Shown: positions 1-9,886, numbered from the stretch's first letter. The stretch is DNA of 64,000 nt from Loigolactobacillus binensis (GCF_005405165.1 NZ_BJDN01000012.1:16162-80161); one strand, 5' to 3'. Numbers and translations: made by a program. Notes: generated by a model not told the origin, from the sequence alone.

Positions 1-2
1 CA

Positions 3-71
3 AACCGAACGACACCCGATGATTTTACCGATGTTGGTGACCGTTTAAAGTTTGTCATTGCTCGATTCTGA
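3..71 (+). CDS. 3' end of a truncated unidentified gene
   Basis: An open frame enters from the left edge and stops with TGA at 69-71, giving 22 residues ending in DRLKFVIARF. The stop is followed at once by a strong terminator, as expected for the end of a real gene. The fragment is too short to assign to a family. It could also be chance, but the stop/terminator arrangement favours a real gene end. Confidence 0.5.
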   Translation, partial: NRTTPDDFTDVGDRLKFVIARF

Positions 72-120
72 TAATGGCTCAAAAGACAAAGCTTGTCTTT
101 TGAGCCATTATATTTTTATT
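71..120 (+). terminator. Rho-independent terminator of the left-edge gene
   Basis: A perfect 19-bp stem (71-89 with 93-111) closes a 3-nt loop and is followed by a T-rich tract at 113-120. It isolates the truncated left-edge gene from the kinase-like gene that starts 20 nt later. Confidence 0.88.
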
Positions 121-139
121 CTAGAAGGAAGTGCCTGCT

Positions 140-1105
140 GTGTCTTTGCATCGTCCCTTTTACATCATTGTTAACAATTACGCTGGTGGTGGTCGTACAC
201 GTGCAACCTGGAGTCAGATCGCGGTGACCCTTAACCAACAAAACATTGATTATACGCTGCATTTTACTCAAGCCCGCGGCCACGCTACGCAATTAGCACA
301 CGCATTGGCTTTAGAATTTAAGGCAGTTCCTGCTCAAGAAGCGCCGATTTTGCTAGTACTTGGTGGCGACGGTACCTTGCACGAAGCTTTAAACGGCTTA
401 CAACAAGTTAGCGCCAATCCAATTGCTTTGGCCTATATCCCCTGTGGCTCCGGTAATGATTTTGCTCGTGGTGTCGGTATCGCCACTAATTCACAAACTG
501 CTTTAACCCAAATTCTAAACGCACAGCAGCCACTATTTTTAGATGTTGGCCGCTGTGAAGATCGTCAACACCAGACGGTCAGTTATTTTAGTAATAACAT
601 CGGCATCGGTTTTGATGCTAATGTTGTCCACATCACTAACCGTTCGATCACAAAAAAATATTTAAATAAATATCATGCTGGCTCCTTGGCCTACCTAACA
701 TCGTTGGTCAAAGCATTTGTCACGCAAAAGGCTTTCCCAGTCACTGTCACCACAAACGGGCAAAGCTACCAATTTAAGCGCGGTTTTGTTGTGACCACAA
801 CTAACCATCCCTATTTTGGCGGTGGCGTTCCCCTTTTGGCCAGTGCGTCGGTTTACGATCATCATCTTGATCTCGTGATCATGGAACGGGTCAATGTTTT
901 TTATTTCATTTTATTATTCGCGCTAATGTTTCGCCAATGGCATACCAAAATGCCACCGGTCCACCATTTTCACACCCGCAAGTTGCACATTCAAACGACC
1001 ACTGCTGAATACGGTCAGGCTGATGGCGAGGACCTGGGAAAACGACAGTTTGATTTAGAATTTAGTGTGACGCGCCAAGCCTTTTGGTTCGTAGCAAATA
1101 AATAG
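140..1105 (+). CDS. Diacylglycerol/lipid kinase family protein (DagK/YegS type)
   Basis: Soluble lipid kinase expected to phosphorylate diacylglycerol or a related lipid using ATP, recycling lipid made during lipoteichoic acid synthesis. The N-terminal catalytic domain shows the family glycine motif GGDGTLHEAL (about residue 77) and PCGSGNDFARG; the C-terminal half is the beta-sandwich typical of YegS/DgkB proteins. Length (321 aa) is normal. A longer frame opens at GTG 131, but the ribosome-binding site GAAGGA ends at 129, directly against it, so GTG 140 with about 10 nt spacing is the better start. It converges with recD2 and shares a terminator whose stem contains both stop codons. The exact lipid substrate cannot be read from sequence. 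Confidence 0.85.
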   Translation: MSLHRPFYIIVNNYAGGGRTRATWSQIAVTLNQQNIDYTLHFTQARGHATQLAHALALEFKAVPAQEAPILLVLGGDGTLHEALNGLQQVSANPIALAYIPCGSGNDFARGVGIATNSQTALTQILNAQQPLFLDVGRCEDRQHQTVSYFSNNIGIGFDANVVHITNRSITKKYLNKYHAGSLAYLTSLVKAFVTQKAFPVTVTTNGQSYQFKRGFVVTTTNHPYFGGGVPLLASASVYDHHLDLVIMERVNVFYFILLFALMFRQWHTKMPPVHHFHTRKLHIQTTTAEYGQADGEDLGKRQFDLEFSVTRQAFWFVANK

Positions 1106-1137
1106 CAGACCTCGATTTTGAGGTCTGCTATTTATTT
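1096..1137. terminator. Bidirectional terminator overlapping both stop codons
   Basis: A perfect 18-bp inverted repeat (1096-1113 with 1120-1137, 6-nt loop). The TAG of the kinase gene (1103-1105) and the TAG of recD2 (1128-1130, minus strand) both lie inside the stem. The A/T-rich stem base gives each strand a U-rich 3' side. It serves both convergent genes. Confidence 0.9.
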
Positions 1138-3626
1138 ACCTTAACAAAATCTTGTGGCTTACTACCGGCCATTCCGATCAGCGGATCAATGTGTCCCTGA
1201 GCAATTAAGGCGTTAGTCAAAATATGTTCAACCGGGGTGGCCGGTACAGGTGCTTTGCGGTCAGGCTCGGCCACTGATACCGTCGTTGCCATCGGCGTAT
1301 AGGTGGCCGCTTTATCCGCGATCTTAGTAGGTTCGGCTGTGTCCGGTGCAAATGTTGTTTGCAACCGCAGTTTCAAGGTGGTTTTACGATTGATCGATTC
1401 ATTGGCCACACTGGTCATAAAAGCCTGCTTTTCGCCTAATAAAATCAATAATTTTTCGGCACGGGTAACTGCAGTGTACAACAAATTACGTTGTAACATT
1501 CGCTGATATTGATGGACCATCGGTAAAATCACCATTTTAAATTCACTACCTTGAGCTTTATGGATCGAAGTACAAAAAGCCAAAGTGATCTTAGCCCAAT
1601 CTGTTCGTCCATAAGTGACTTCGGTGGCATCAAACTGAATCGTCAGCTTATCTGCTTTGTCCTCATTGCCCTTCTCCTTAGCTAATTGAATACTAACGAT
1701 CTCGCCAATATCCCCGTTAAATACATTTTGTTCAGGACTGTTGACTAAGTGGAGCACTTTGTCACCGATCCGAAAGGTTTGGCCCCGAAATTCAATTTTT
1801 TTGGTCTTAGCTGATTTCGGTGGATTCAAAATCTGCTGAACTTCTAGGTTTAGCCGATCAATTCCTGCAGCACCACGGTACATTGGTGCCAACACCTGAA
1901 TATCCGCCGCACTAAACCCTTTTTGCTTCGCCTTAGTCACCACTTGCGCGATCACGGACTCGACCTGATAAGCGTTACAAGCAATAAACGAACGGTCAAT
2001 TTTGTTTTCGCCAAAATCGGCCGGCAACTGTCCTTCTTTAATGGCATGTGCCAACGGAATGATCGAAGATTCACCATCCTGACGGTAGATCTCCGTTAAT
2101 TCGTGACTAGGCAACACTTGACTGCTCAACAGGTCATAAAAAACCTGACCTGGACCAACCGAAGGAAGCTGGTCCTTATCCCCCACCAAAATAACCTGCA
2201 TCGAACTTGGCACAGCATGGATCAACATCTTAAATAGATAGGTATCCACCATCGACATTTCATCAATAATCAATAAACCACCTTCTAGCTCCTTGGTGGC
2301 CACATCGGGATTACTTTCTCGTCCCGTCAAGCCTAACAAACGATGGATTGTGCTTGCAGGAATATCGGTTAGTTCACTCATTCGCTTGGCCGCACGTCCA
2401 GTAGGCGCCGCTAATAAAACCGGAAAAACTTGATCTTGCTCCTTATAATCTTTAGGATCTAAGGACAAACCGTTAAGTTCGCCAAATAAACTGACGATTG
2501 CATTGATGATCGTCGTTTTACCAGTTCCGGGACCACCAGTCAGCAAGAAAACCCGGTGCGTTAAGGCGGCCTTAATGGTCGCTACCTGGGAAGCACCATA
2601 ACTGATGCCAAATAACTTTTCTAACCGCCGGATCTCTTTATCCAAATCATGATCGGGGTAAGTGATCTTTTCTTCTTCATTTTCTAACCGGTAGAGATGC
2701 TCAGCGATTTGCCACTCTGCACGATAAAGCGACCGTAAATAGATTCGCTCCTCGTCACCAACTAATTTACCTTGATCAGCCAGTTCAATAAACTGCTGTG
2801 CTACCTTATCCGGGTCGATCGCTTCATTCCGACTTTCTTGCAGTAAGCGTAGGCTACCTGCTAATAAAGGTTGCGCCGTTGTATAAGTGTCCCCTTCGGC
2901 CTGCGTTAGCTCCGTGATCACTTGTAAAATCGCCGCTTGGATCCGTTCGGGTGCATCAGCCGCCGAACCTTGCTGTAAGGCAATATTATCCGCCTTTTTA
3001 AAGCCAACCCCCTGGATATCATAAACTAGCTGGTACGGGTTTTCGGTGATCACTTTCAGCGTATCACCTTGATAACGCTCATAGATCGTATAGGCTAGCT
3101 GACTACCAAAGCCATAACCGTTCAGGCCAATAATGATCTGATCTAAGCCATTATTAGCCGTTAGCGTATCCACCAAGGCCTGAATTTTGGTTACCGGCAA
3201 GCCCAGTGGTTCCAGCACACTGGAATCGGCCAGTATCTTATCGATCGCGCCAGTACCTAATTCGGCCACGATTTTTTCTGCCGTGCGTTTGCCGATTCCT
3301 TTAAAATTATCACCGGATAAATAAGTGATCAAACCCTCGGTAGTCGTTGGCTTATTCAATTGATAATTATTTGCTTGAAACTGCATTCCATACTTAGGAT
3401 GCGTCACTAATTTACCGAAAAATTGATAACTTTCTTCTTCCTTTAATTCACCAAAGCTGCCCGTGACGACGATCTCATCTTCATGCCATTCAAAGCTAGT
3501 TTCACTAACTTTAACTAGTACCACCTGATAAAAATTAGTGGGATTATGAAAAAAGATCGCACTGACTTTACCAATCAAATACGGTTGCTTTTCTTCAGTA
3601 AAAAGTGGTAATTCCTGTTCTGCCAT
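1128..3626 (-). CDS. recD2: RecD2 family ATP-dependent DNA helicase
   Basis: 5'-3' superfamily 1B helicase of the RecD2/TraA type, found in bacteria outside a RecBCD complex and linked to replication-fork maintenance and mismatch repair. Domains in order: N-terminal OB-like region, tandem helix-hairpin-helix segment (GDNFKGIGKRTAEK, about residue 105), helicase core with Walker A GGPGTGKTT (about residue 360), the DEMSMVD Walker B, and motif VI region YTAVTRAEKLL, then a proline-rich tail. Length of 832 aa fits the family. ATG start is preceded by GAGG. It is the last gene of a minus-strand group after the TPR gene (10-nt gap), an arrangement common in lactobacilli. Confidence 0.95.
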   Translation of the reverse strand: MAEQELPLFTEEKQPYLIGKVSAIFFHNPTNFYQVVLVKVSETSFEWHEDEIVVTGSFGELKEEESYQFFGKLVTHPKYGMQFQANNYQLNKPTTTEGLITYLSGDNFKGIGKRTAEKIVAELGTGAIDKILADSSVLEPLGLPVTKIQALVDTLTANNGLDQIIIGLNGYGFGSQLAYTIYERYQGDTLKVITENPYQLVYDIQGVGFKKADNIALQQGSAADAPERIQAAILQVITELTQAEGDTYTTAQPLLAGSLRLLQESRNEAIDPDKVAQQFIELADQGKLVGDEERIYLRSLYRAEWQIAEHLYRLENEEEKITYPDHDLDKEIRRLEKLFGISYGASQVATIKAALTHRVFLLTGGPGTGKTTIINAIVSLFGELNGLSLDPKDYKEQDQVFPVLLAAPTGRAAKRMSELTDIPASTIHRLLGLTGRESNPDVATKELEGGLLIIDEMSMVDTYLFKMLIHAVPSSMQVILVGDKDQLPSVGPGQVFYDLLSSQVLPSHELTEIYRQDGESSIIPLAHAIKEGQLPADFGENKIDRSFIACNAYQVESVIAQVVTKAKQKGFSAADIQVLAPMYRGAAGIDRLNLEVQQILNPPKSAKTKKIEFRGQTFRIGDKVLHLVNSPEQNVFNGDIGEIVSIQLAKEKGNEDKADKLTIQFDATEVTYGRTDWAKITLAFCTSIHKAQGSEFKMVILPMVHQYQRMLQRNLLYTAVTRAEKLLILLGEKQAFMTSVANESINRKTTLKLRLQTTFAPDTAEPTKIADKAATYTPMATTVSVAEPDRKAPVPATPVEHILTNALIAQGHIDPLIGMAGSKPQDFVKVNK

Positions 3627-3636
3627 AATGATATCC

Positions 3637-4293
3637 TCATTTTTGTTGTGCGTTTAAGTAACGTTCAATATCCGTTAACCGATGCTTCTCATGGGCAAAA
3701 TAAGTCGGATCTAACTGCTTAGCCTGCGCAAAATAAGTCTGACTACTCTGGCCTTGTGCCAACCGCGCTAGGCCAATCTTAAAATTGGCGACTGCCTTGG
3801 TTTTAGCAGTCGCCAGCGCCTTGGTATAATAGGTTTCAGCGTGTTTAAACTCACCTAAAGCTAAAAAAAGATCCCCGACCAATAAGTTAACATCCGTACG
3901 CTTAGGCTCATGCTGCTGTGCCGTTAAAGCAAAGGCTAACGCCCGATTATAATCCTGTTGGGCATAATAAGTCGAAGCGAGCATGTACAATTTATCGTTT
4001 TCCAGCCGTGGTAGGGTCAACTGCTGAAACTGCGCCAACGCCTTAGTGTAATCACCAGCAGCATAATAAGTTGTGCCTAAACTATAAAGTAGATCTTGAT
4101 TCTGCGGCAGCTTAACCAAAGCACTTTGTAACAACTTGGCGGCCTGCTCAGTGTCTTGTAACGCATTTAAATAGGCCGCTAATTCTAAATAATTATCCAC
4201 GGCTAAAGGATCATGCTCGATTGCAGCAACTAAAGCCTTGACTGCACCCTGTTTATCACCTTTAGCCCATAAAGTTTGACTTGTTTTTTTCAA
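3637..4293 (-). CDS. Tetratricopeptide repeat protein
   Basis: A 218-aa soluble protein made almost wholly of TPR-like 34-residue helical pairs (for example LPQNQDLLYSLGTTYYAAGD and the following units). It has no signal peptide or catalytic motif, so it is expected to act as a protein-protein scaffold. It starts with TTG at 4293; the ribosome-binding site AGGTG overlaps the TAG stop of the upstream phosphatase gene, so translation is probably coupled. It lies between that gene and recD2, a conserved lactobacillus neighbourhood. The partner is unknown. Confidence 0.8.
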   Translation of the reverse strand: MKKTSQTLWAKGDKQGAVKALVAAIEHDPLAVDNYLELAAYLNALQDTEQAAKLLQSALVKLPQNQDLLYSLGTTYYAAGDYTKALAQFQQLTLPRLENDKLYMLASTYYAQQDYNRALAFALTAQQHEPKRTDVNLLVGDLFLALGEFKHAETYYTKALATAKTKAVANFKIGLARLAQGQSSQTYFAQAKQLDPTYFAHEKHRLTDIERYLNAQQK

Positions 4294-4301
4294 AAAATCA
4301 C

Positions 4302-4964
4302 CTAAATCGTATCAGTTTCATCTAGTGGCTTACTTAAGAAATGGGTATCATTCCATTTTAATAATTGATAGGTTGTCCCCGCATCGCAGGTTTCGATCGT
4401 CGTTACATTGGTGTTTGAAAGGCCGCCCCGTTTACGAATATCGGCCAACGGTGTGCCTAACAACGATTGGATCAAAGCTGTCAACGCCGCCCCGTGACTG
4501 ACAATAATATATTGGCCCACACCATTATCCTGCGCAACGATTTCTTTGATCACGGGTTGCATGCGCGCAATCAATTGCGGAAATGATTCACCAGCGATCG
4601 TAGTCGGATCATATTGGGCGGGAGCATGACGAAAGGCATATAATTCTGCAGGATAGCGGCGCGCCACTTCAGTAAACTTCATGCCTTCCATTTTGCCTAA
4701 ATTAAACTCCCGCAAGCGTTCATCGATCACCACTGGTATATTGCCAGGCAAGCGATCATCTAGCGCCAGAGCCGTTGTTTTGGCCCGATTTAACGGGCTA
4801 CTATAGATCCGCTTAAAATGAATGGGGCGTAAAAAATGAGCCAGATCGTCAATTTCAGTGTAACTTTCCGCCAACAGCGGTGAGTCACCATTTGCGCCTT
4901 GATAACGGCCTTCTAAATTCCACTGCGTTTTACCGTGCCGTACAAAAAATAATTTAGTCACCAC
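4302..4964 (-). CDS. Histidine phosphatase (phosphoglycerate mutase-like) family protein
   Basis: Branch-2 histidine phosphatase related to cofactor-dependent phosphoglycerate mutase. The catalytic motif FFVRHGKTQWN is near the N-terminus, and VSHGAALTAL supplies the second catalytic His. At 220 aa it is similar to GpmB/PhoE-type broad phosphatases rather than glycolytic GpmA, so the substrate is open. A longer frame reaches 5060 but runs through the mnmA terminator; the ribosome-binding site GGAAAGAGG lies just upstream of tandem GTG codons at 4964 and 4961, which set the true start. It precedes the TPR gene. Confidence 0.85.
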   Translation of the reverse strand: MVTKLFFVRHGKTQWNLEGRYQGANGDSPLLAESYTEIDDLAHFLRPIHFKRIYSSPLNRAKTTALALDDRLPGNIPVVIDERLREFNLGKMEGMKFTEVARRYPAELYAFRHAPAQYDPTTIAGESFPQLIARMQPVIKEIVAQDNGVGQYIIVSHGAALTALIQSLLGTPLADIRKRGGLSNTNVTTIETCDAGTTYQLLKWNDTHFLSKPLDETDTI

Positions 4965-5038
4965 ACCTGATCCTCTTTCCAATACCTTTCCTACTATTAT
5001 GCGGAAAATAAGCCGGAAATTCAAGCGCTCAGGGCAAA

Positions 5039-5062
5039 CAAAAAAGCTGGCCGCAGCCAACT
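5039..5062 (-). terminator. Terminator after mnmA
   Basis: On the minus strand a 7-bp stem with one G-U pair (5045-5062) is followed by six Ts. It lies 10 nt past the mnmA stop and inside the spurious upstream extension of the phosphatase frame. Confidence 0.75.
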
Positions 5063-5071
5063 TTTCAAAAA

Positions 5072-6211
<1,140 letters not shown>

Positions 6212-6265
6212 TCAAATAGATTCTGAAAATCCACGATTTGAAGGTCGCGTAATTCAGTAATTACC

Positions 6266-6293
6266 ATTATAGCAAGCCCTTGGTATAATGCAA
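6266..6293 (-). promoter_or_regulatory. Promoter of mnmA
   Basis: Minus-strand TTGCAT (6288-6293), 16-nt spacer and consensus TATAAT (6266-6271) preceded by TGC (extended -10). It lies 70 nt upstream of the mnmA start. Confidence 0.8.
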
Positions 6294-6426
6294 GCTTACT
6301 AATTATAAGAAGGATCGGTTAGCATACTTAAAATGACCGCTTGATAATAACAGGCTATTGGGACCGCCAAAACGGATAAGCCCAGAAAAAGCCACCTGGA
6401 GTTACATTTTATTTAGAAACGCCAAC

Positions 6427-6465
6427 AAAAAAACTGTGACCCGTTTTACTACCGTCACAGTTTTG
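6427..6465 (-). terminator. Terminator after the small ORF and DUF1831 operon
   Basis: An 11-bp stem (6430-6440 with 6454-6464) with a 13-nt loop is followed on the minus strand by a run of seven Ts. It lies just after the stop of the 29-codon ORF, supporting that ORF as the last gene of the unit. The plus-strand side also has a TTTT tract. Nothing else recognisable was seen between 6294 and 6426. Confidence 0.82.
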
Positions 6466-6473
6466 TCAAACCC

Positions 6474-6563
6474 TTAGTTAACGATCCAAGCAACTTCATC
6501 ATGTTGATAAACCCACTGAAGATCGTGATAGCTTGTAATCAACAGCCAAACCAATTTCTTCAT
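6474..6563 (-). CDS. Candidate 29-residue small protein
   Basis: A 29-codon frame starts at ATG 6563 with a good ribosome-binding site (AAGGTGG, about 7 nt upstream) and ends with TAA immediately before a strong terminator. The product begins MKKLVWLLITSY and ends DEVAWIVN: a short basic start, a hydrophobic stretch, then a polar aromatic part. It follows DUF1831 by about 70 nt in the same direction. I do not recognise a family. The start signal and operon-end position support it, but short frames can be chance. Confidence 0.45.
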   Translation of the reverse strand: MKKLVWLLITSYHDLQWVYQHDEVAWIVN

Positions 6564-6635
6564 GTGCACGCCACCTTCATTATTAGTTAGTCTTAGTTTA
6601 AGTCTAAATCTAATAAATTCAAGTGAATTTGCTCA

Positions 6636-6986
6636 TTATTTTTTAATTAAAATTTCACGTTCAATTAAGTTTTGCATTAAAAAATTAAATTGTGTGATCT
6701 CCGCTGTTTTAGCCGGCTGCTTAAAAATATCCACTGCCTGTAAGCCGTTGGCCGTCGTGATCACCATTTTTAGATTCTGCAGGTCCTTAGCGACAGTCAT
6801 TTTTAATTTAAAAGCCTGATTATACGGCGAATTAGGGTCTAGCGGCCGTTCTAATTGAAAATTACCGCCGCGGGTCTCAGTGAAACCCACATCCTTTAAA
6901 GTGTATTTTTTAACATTAGAACTTAATGCGTAAACGGTTGAACTCCCCTTCACGGTGGCGGTTGCTGTAAATGCCATTGTGATCAC
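6636..6986 (-). CDS. DUF1831 family protein
   Basis: A 116-aa protein resembling the DUF1831 family, small alpha/beta proteins of lactobacilli usually encoded beside a NifS-like cysteine desulfurase. Function is unknown; the constant linkage suggests a role in sulfur transfer or handling of the desulfurase. It starts at ATG 6986 with an AGGAGTG ribosome-binding site and lies 11 nt after the desulfurase stop, so the two are one transcript. No membrane segment or cysteine-rich motif is visible. The family call is from sequence memory and context, not a search. Confidence 0.7.
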   Translation of the reverse strand: MITMAFTATATVKGSSTVYALSSNVKKYTLKDVGFTETRGGNFQLERPLDPNSPYNQAFKLKMTVAKDLQNLKMVITTANGLQAVDIFKQPAKTAEITQFNFLMQNLIEREILIKK

Positions 6987-6997
6987 TCCTTGTTTGC

Positions 6998-8158
6998 TTA
7001 AATTTTTGCCGTTTGCTTAACGCGTTTGACGATTGCCGTCAATGCGGCCACAAAATTGTCGATGTCAGCAGCAGTATTATCTTTACCGAAACTGATCCGA
7101 ATCGATTCTTCAACTCGCGGGCTATCTTTACCATACATCGCCATCAACACGTGCGACGGTTCTAGACTGCCAGCGGTACAAGCAGAACCACCTGAAATCG
7201 CAAACCCTGCAAGATCCAAGTTCATTTGTAGCACGTAGGTGGAAATACCCTTGATCCAGATATTTAAAACGTGTTGCAAATTATTAGCGTCTAATTGGCC
7301 ATTAACTGCAAAGTCGATGCCATTCGCGGTTAAGCCAGCCAATAATTGTTGCTTAAAACCGGCATATTTCTTCTGGCGCGCTGCTTTTTCTGCGGGAGTT
7401 GCTAATTCGACCGCTTTAGCAAAACCAGCGATCGCCGGAATATTTTCCGTGCCGGCACGCCGTTTATCTTCCTGATCGCCACCTTTGATGAGACTAGGAA
7501 AATTGATGCCCTGTCGGCGATATAAAAAGCCTAAAAACTTAGGACCGTTTAATTTATGGGCCGAAACCGACAATAAATCGATATGATCGCGCTGAACATC
7601 AATATCCAATAATCCATATGCCTGTACAGCATCCGTATGGAACCAAGCCTGATGCTGCGCCAAAAGTGTCCCGATCTCATGAATCGGCATATGGCTCCCC
7701 ACTTCATTATTGCCGGTCATAATCGAAACTAAAATCGTATCCTCACGCAAAGCCGCCTTAAAATCGGCCATAGAAATCAAACCGCGCTGATCCACTGGTA
7801 AATAAGTGACTTCAAAACCCTGCGTTTCTAAGAACTGTAACGGCTTTAAAATTGCCTCGTGCTCGATCGCCGTGGTAATAATATGGTGGCCTAAATTTTG
7901 GCGTTGTAACGCAGTCTGCATAATCGCAGTATTATCACTTTCAGTTCCGCCACTAGTAAAAACGAGCTCATCTTCGTGCGCGTTGATGCTTTCTGCCAAC
8001 GTTTTACGACTGGCATCCAAGACCTGGCGCGCTTGACGACCGAAATAGTGAATATTAGACGCATTGCCAAAGTTCTGCTGCATTTGTTCGGTCATCACTG
8101 CGATCACCGCCGGATCCATCGGTGTGGTGGCCGCATTATCTAAATAAGTGTGTGTCAT
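6998..8158 (-). CDS. Cysteine desulfurase (IscS/NifS type), linked to MnmA
   Basis: PLP enzyme that removes sulfur from cysteine to give alanine and an enzyme-bound persulfide for thiolation or Fe-S assembly. N-terminal TYLDNAATTPMDP, PLP lysine in SAHKLNGPKFLGF and catalytic Cys in GSACTAGSLEPSHV are present; length is 386 aa. The frame opens 15 codons earlier, but AGAAGG lies about 10 nt before ATG 8158, which matches the family N-terminus. It sits between mtnN and DUF1831, with mnmA next on the strand, so it is probably the sulfur donor for tRNA 2-thiouridine (YrvO-like). A second desulfurase is at 52198-53346 beside thiI. Confidence 0.93.
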   Translation of the reverse strand: MTHTYLDNAATTPMDPAVIAVMTEQMQQNFGNASNIHYFGRQARQVLDASRKTLAESINAHEDELVFTSGGTESDNTAIMQTALQRQNLGHHIITTAIEHEAILKPLQFLETQGFEVTYLPVDQRGLISMADFKAALREDTILVSIMTGNNEVGSHMPIHEIGTLLAQHQAWFHTDAVQAYGLLDIDVQRDHIDLLSVSAHKLNGPKFLGFLYRRQGINFPSLIKGGDQEDKRRAGTENIPAIAGFAKAVELATPAEKAARQKKYAGFKQQLLAGLTANGIDFAVNGQLDANNLQHVLNIWIKGISTYVLQMNLDLAGFAISGGSACTAGSLEPSHVLMAMYGKDSPRVEESIRISFGKDNTAADIDNFVAALTAIVKRVKQTAKI

Positions 8159-8235
8159 CTTATTGATCCCTTCTTGTAAAAAGTCGCAATAATAGTTTAG
8201 CACAGTCTACAAGACAAGCAACTGATTAGCTGCGC

Positions 8236-8931
8236 TTACACTGCTAAATCAGCTAACAGCGCCAAAATCATGTCTGCAGAGTGTTGCCCAGCAGCAACCA
8301 CAAAATCATCAAAAACCACACCGGCTTCTTCATCACCAACATCACTCATTGCCCGAATCACAACAAAGGGCACCTTGAATTGGGTCGCAACTTGGCCAAT
8401 GGCAGCGCCTTCCATTTCACTAGCTAAAGCGTCAGGAAAATGCTTTAAGATCACAGCACTAGCAGCATGACTAGCAATGAATTGATCACCGGAAACGATC
8501 AGGCCGGTTCGTGAGGCCAAGTTGACGGCGGTGGATGCTTTTTGAACTCGCGCTACCCAAGTCGCATCCGCCTTAAACCGCGCTGGTTGCTGCGGTAATT
8601 GGCCTAGCGCATAACCAAATGCAGTGGCATCAACATCGTGGTACGCCACTGCGCTGGAAACGACCACGTCACCAATTTTTAACCCTGAACCGATGCCACC
8701 AGCCGAGCCCGTATTCAAAACCACGTCCGGCGTGTAACGGGCTAATAACAGGCCGGTTGTCATCCCGGCTTGAACTTTACTAATTCCGGAACGCACTAAA
8801 ATAACCGTCTGCCCACTGATCGTACCTTGATAAAAATCAACGCCGGCAATTTCTTCTTGGGTCAGATCACTCATTTTTGATTGCAACAAGCGAATTTCTT
8901 CCTCCATTGCACCAATAATTCCAATTTTCAT
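8236..8931 (-). CDS. mtnN: 5'-methylthioadenosine/S-adenosylhomocysteine nucleosidase
   Basis: Cleaves adenine from methylthioadenosine and S-adenosylhomocysteine, detoxifying SAM by-products and giving S-ribosylhomocysteine, the precursor of AI-2 where LuxS is present. Family features: start MKIGIIGAMEEEI, NTGSAGGIG, and the catalytic C-terminal block SEMEGAAIGQVA with SDVGDEE. Length (231 aa) is standard. ATG 8931 has a GAGGAG ribosome-binding site. It lies downstream of the small tail-anchored gene and upstream of the desulfurase, in an apparent minus-strand operon starting at the NUDIX gene. Confidence 0.95.
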   Translation of the reverse strand: MKIGIIGAMEEEIRLLQSKMSDLTQEEIAGVDFYQGTISGQTVILVRSGISKVQAGMTTGLLLARYTPDVVLNTGSAGGIGSGLKIGDVVVSSAVAYHDVDATAFGYALGQLPQQPARFKADATWVARVQKASTAVNLASRTGLIVSGDQFIASHAASAVILKHFPDALASEMEGAAIGQVATQFKVPFVVIRAMSDVGDEEAGVVFDDFVVAAGQHSADMILALLADLAV

Positions 8932-8977
8932 TAAACAAACTCCTCATCTTCTAAATAGTTAGGCCTTAAAATAGCCC

Positions 8978-9238
8978 TTAAACAAAAAACAACACCAAAT
9001 AAACTAATACGATCAAAACCACCACGATCCCGATCGCCCAATTCAAACGCTTTTTTAATTTGGGGCTGGCTGCCGGTTCTACTGGTTGGTGTTCACGTTG
9101 ATGCCGTTCTGGCCGCCGTTCATCAGGTTGCTGCGCAGTACGCCGCGAACTACTTGTTGTTGGCGGTTCCTGCTGCGCCTGTTGTTCTTGTTGTTTACGA
9201 TAAGCCGCCCGACTCAAAGGTTTTTCTTCTTTAGGCAT
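8978..9238 (-). CDS. Small tail-anchored membrane protein of unknown function
   Basis: An 86-aa protein. Residues 1-60 are hydrophilic and low-complexity (Gln, Pro, Arg, Glu rich), with a basic stretch KLKKRLNW before one C-terminal membrane helix of about 20 hydrophobic residues ending VLFFV. It would be anchored by its tail with the charged part inside. Its ATG follows the TAA of the NUDIX gene without a gap (TAAATG), so translation is coupled. Similar small proteins sit between nudF and mtnN in other lactobacilli. Function is unknown. Confidence 0.7.
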   Translation of the reverse strand: MPKEEKPLSRAAYRKQQEQQAQQEPPTTSSSRRTAQQPDERRPERHQREHQPVEPAASPKLKKRLNWAIGIVVVLIVLVYLVLFFV

Positions 9239-9790
9239 TTACTCACGATCCTTTATTATTGTCTGCCAAAACTGCACAGCAAGCAACGTCTTGGCATCAC
9301 AAATCTTACCTGCCTGAACTTGTGCTTGGGCTTGGGCTAACGTCAATAAGTGTAATTTTAAAAATTCATCCTCATCTAAAGCTAAACGCTTGGTCACCGG
9401 CCGAATATTCTGAGCTAAATACAAAGTTAACCGCTCATCAGCAAAACCTGGTGAGGAAAAGAAAGAAGCCTGCTGCCGCAATTCAGTTGCAGTATAACCA
9501 GCTTCTTCATTTAGTTCACGCCAGGCCGCAGCTTCGGCATTCACATCCCGGGCATCAATTTTACCAGCAGGAATTTCCAAGGTGAGCTGCTGCAGCGGCT
9601 CACGCCATTGTTCAATAAAGACCATGCGCTGATCAGCCGTCAAAGCCATAACGGCTGCTGCCCCAGGATGATGAACGATCTCCCGCTGGGCAGTTTCTCC
9701 GTTTGGCAACAGCACCGTTTCTAAATCAAGATCAATGATCGCACCATGATAAATAGCTTGATTTTTTAATCTTTTTTCGGCAAATTTCAT
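9239..9790 (-). CDS. nudF: NUDIX hydrolase, ADP-ribose pyrophosphatase type
   Basis: Expected to hydrolyse ADP-ribose to AMP and ribose-5-phosphate, clearing a reactive NAD breakdown product. The Nudix box runs from about residue 93: AAWRELNEEAGYTA with the preceding glycine in EIPAGKID. Length is 183 aa from ATG 9790, which has GAAGGG about 6 nt upstream; the frame extends eight codons further but without a suitable site. It is the first gene of the minus-strand group running to the terminator at 6427. Substrate is inferred from the family. Confidence 0.88.
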   Translation of the reverse strand: MKFAEKRLKNQAIYHGAIIDLDLETVLLPNGETAQREIVHHPGAAAVMALTADQRMVFIEQWREPLQQLTLEIPAGKIDARDVNAEAAAWRELNEEAGYTATELRQQASFFSSPGFADERLTLYLAQNIRPVTKRLALDEDEFLKLHLLTLAQAQAQVQAGKICDAKTLLAVQFWQTIIKDRE

Positions 9791-9886
9791 AGCTATCCCT
9801 TCATCTTTCCGCAAAGCTTTTACGTCGTTATGGTTATGATACCGGTAATAATTTAGAAATTCAAATACATTCGCAATAATCAGTAG

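Noticed and set aside
4965..5060. N-terminal extension of the phosphoglycerate-mutase-like protein
   Set aside because: It overlaps the mnmA terminator; GGAAAGAGG and GTG 4964 fit the family N-terminus.
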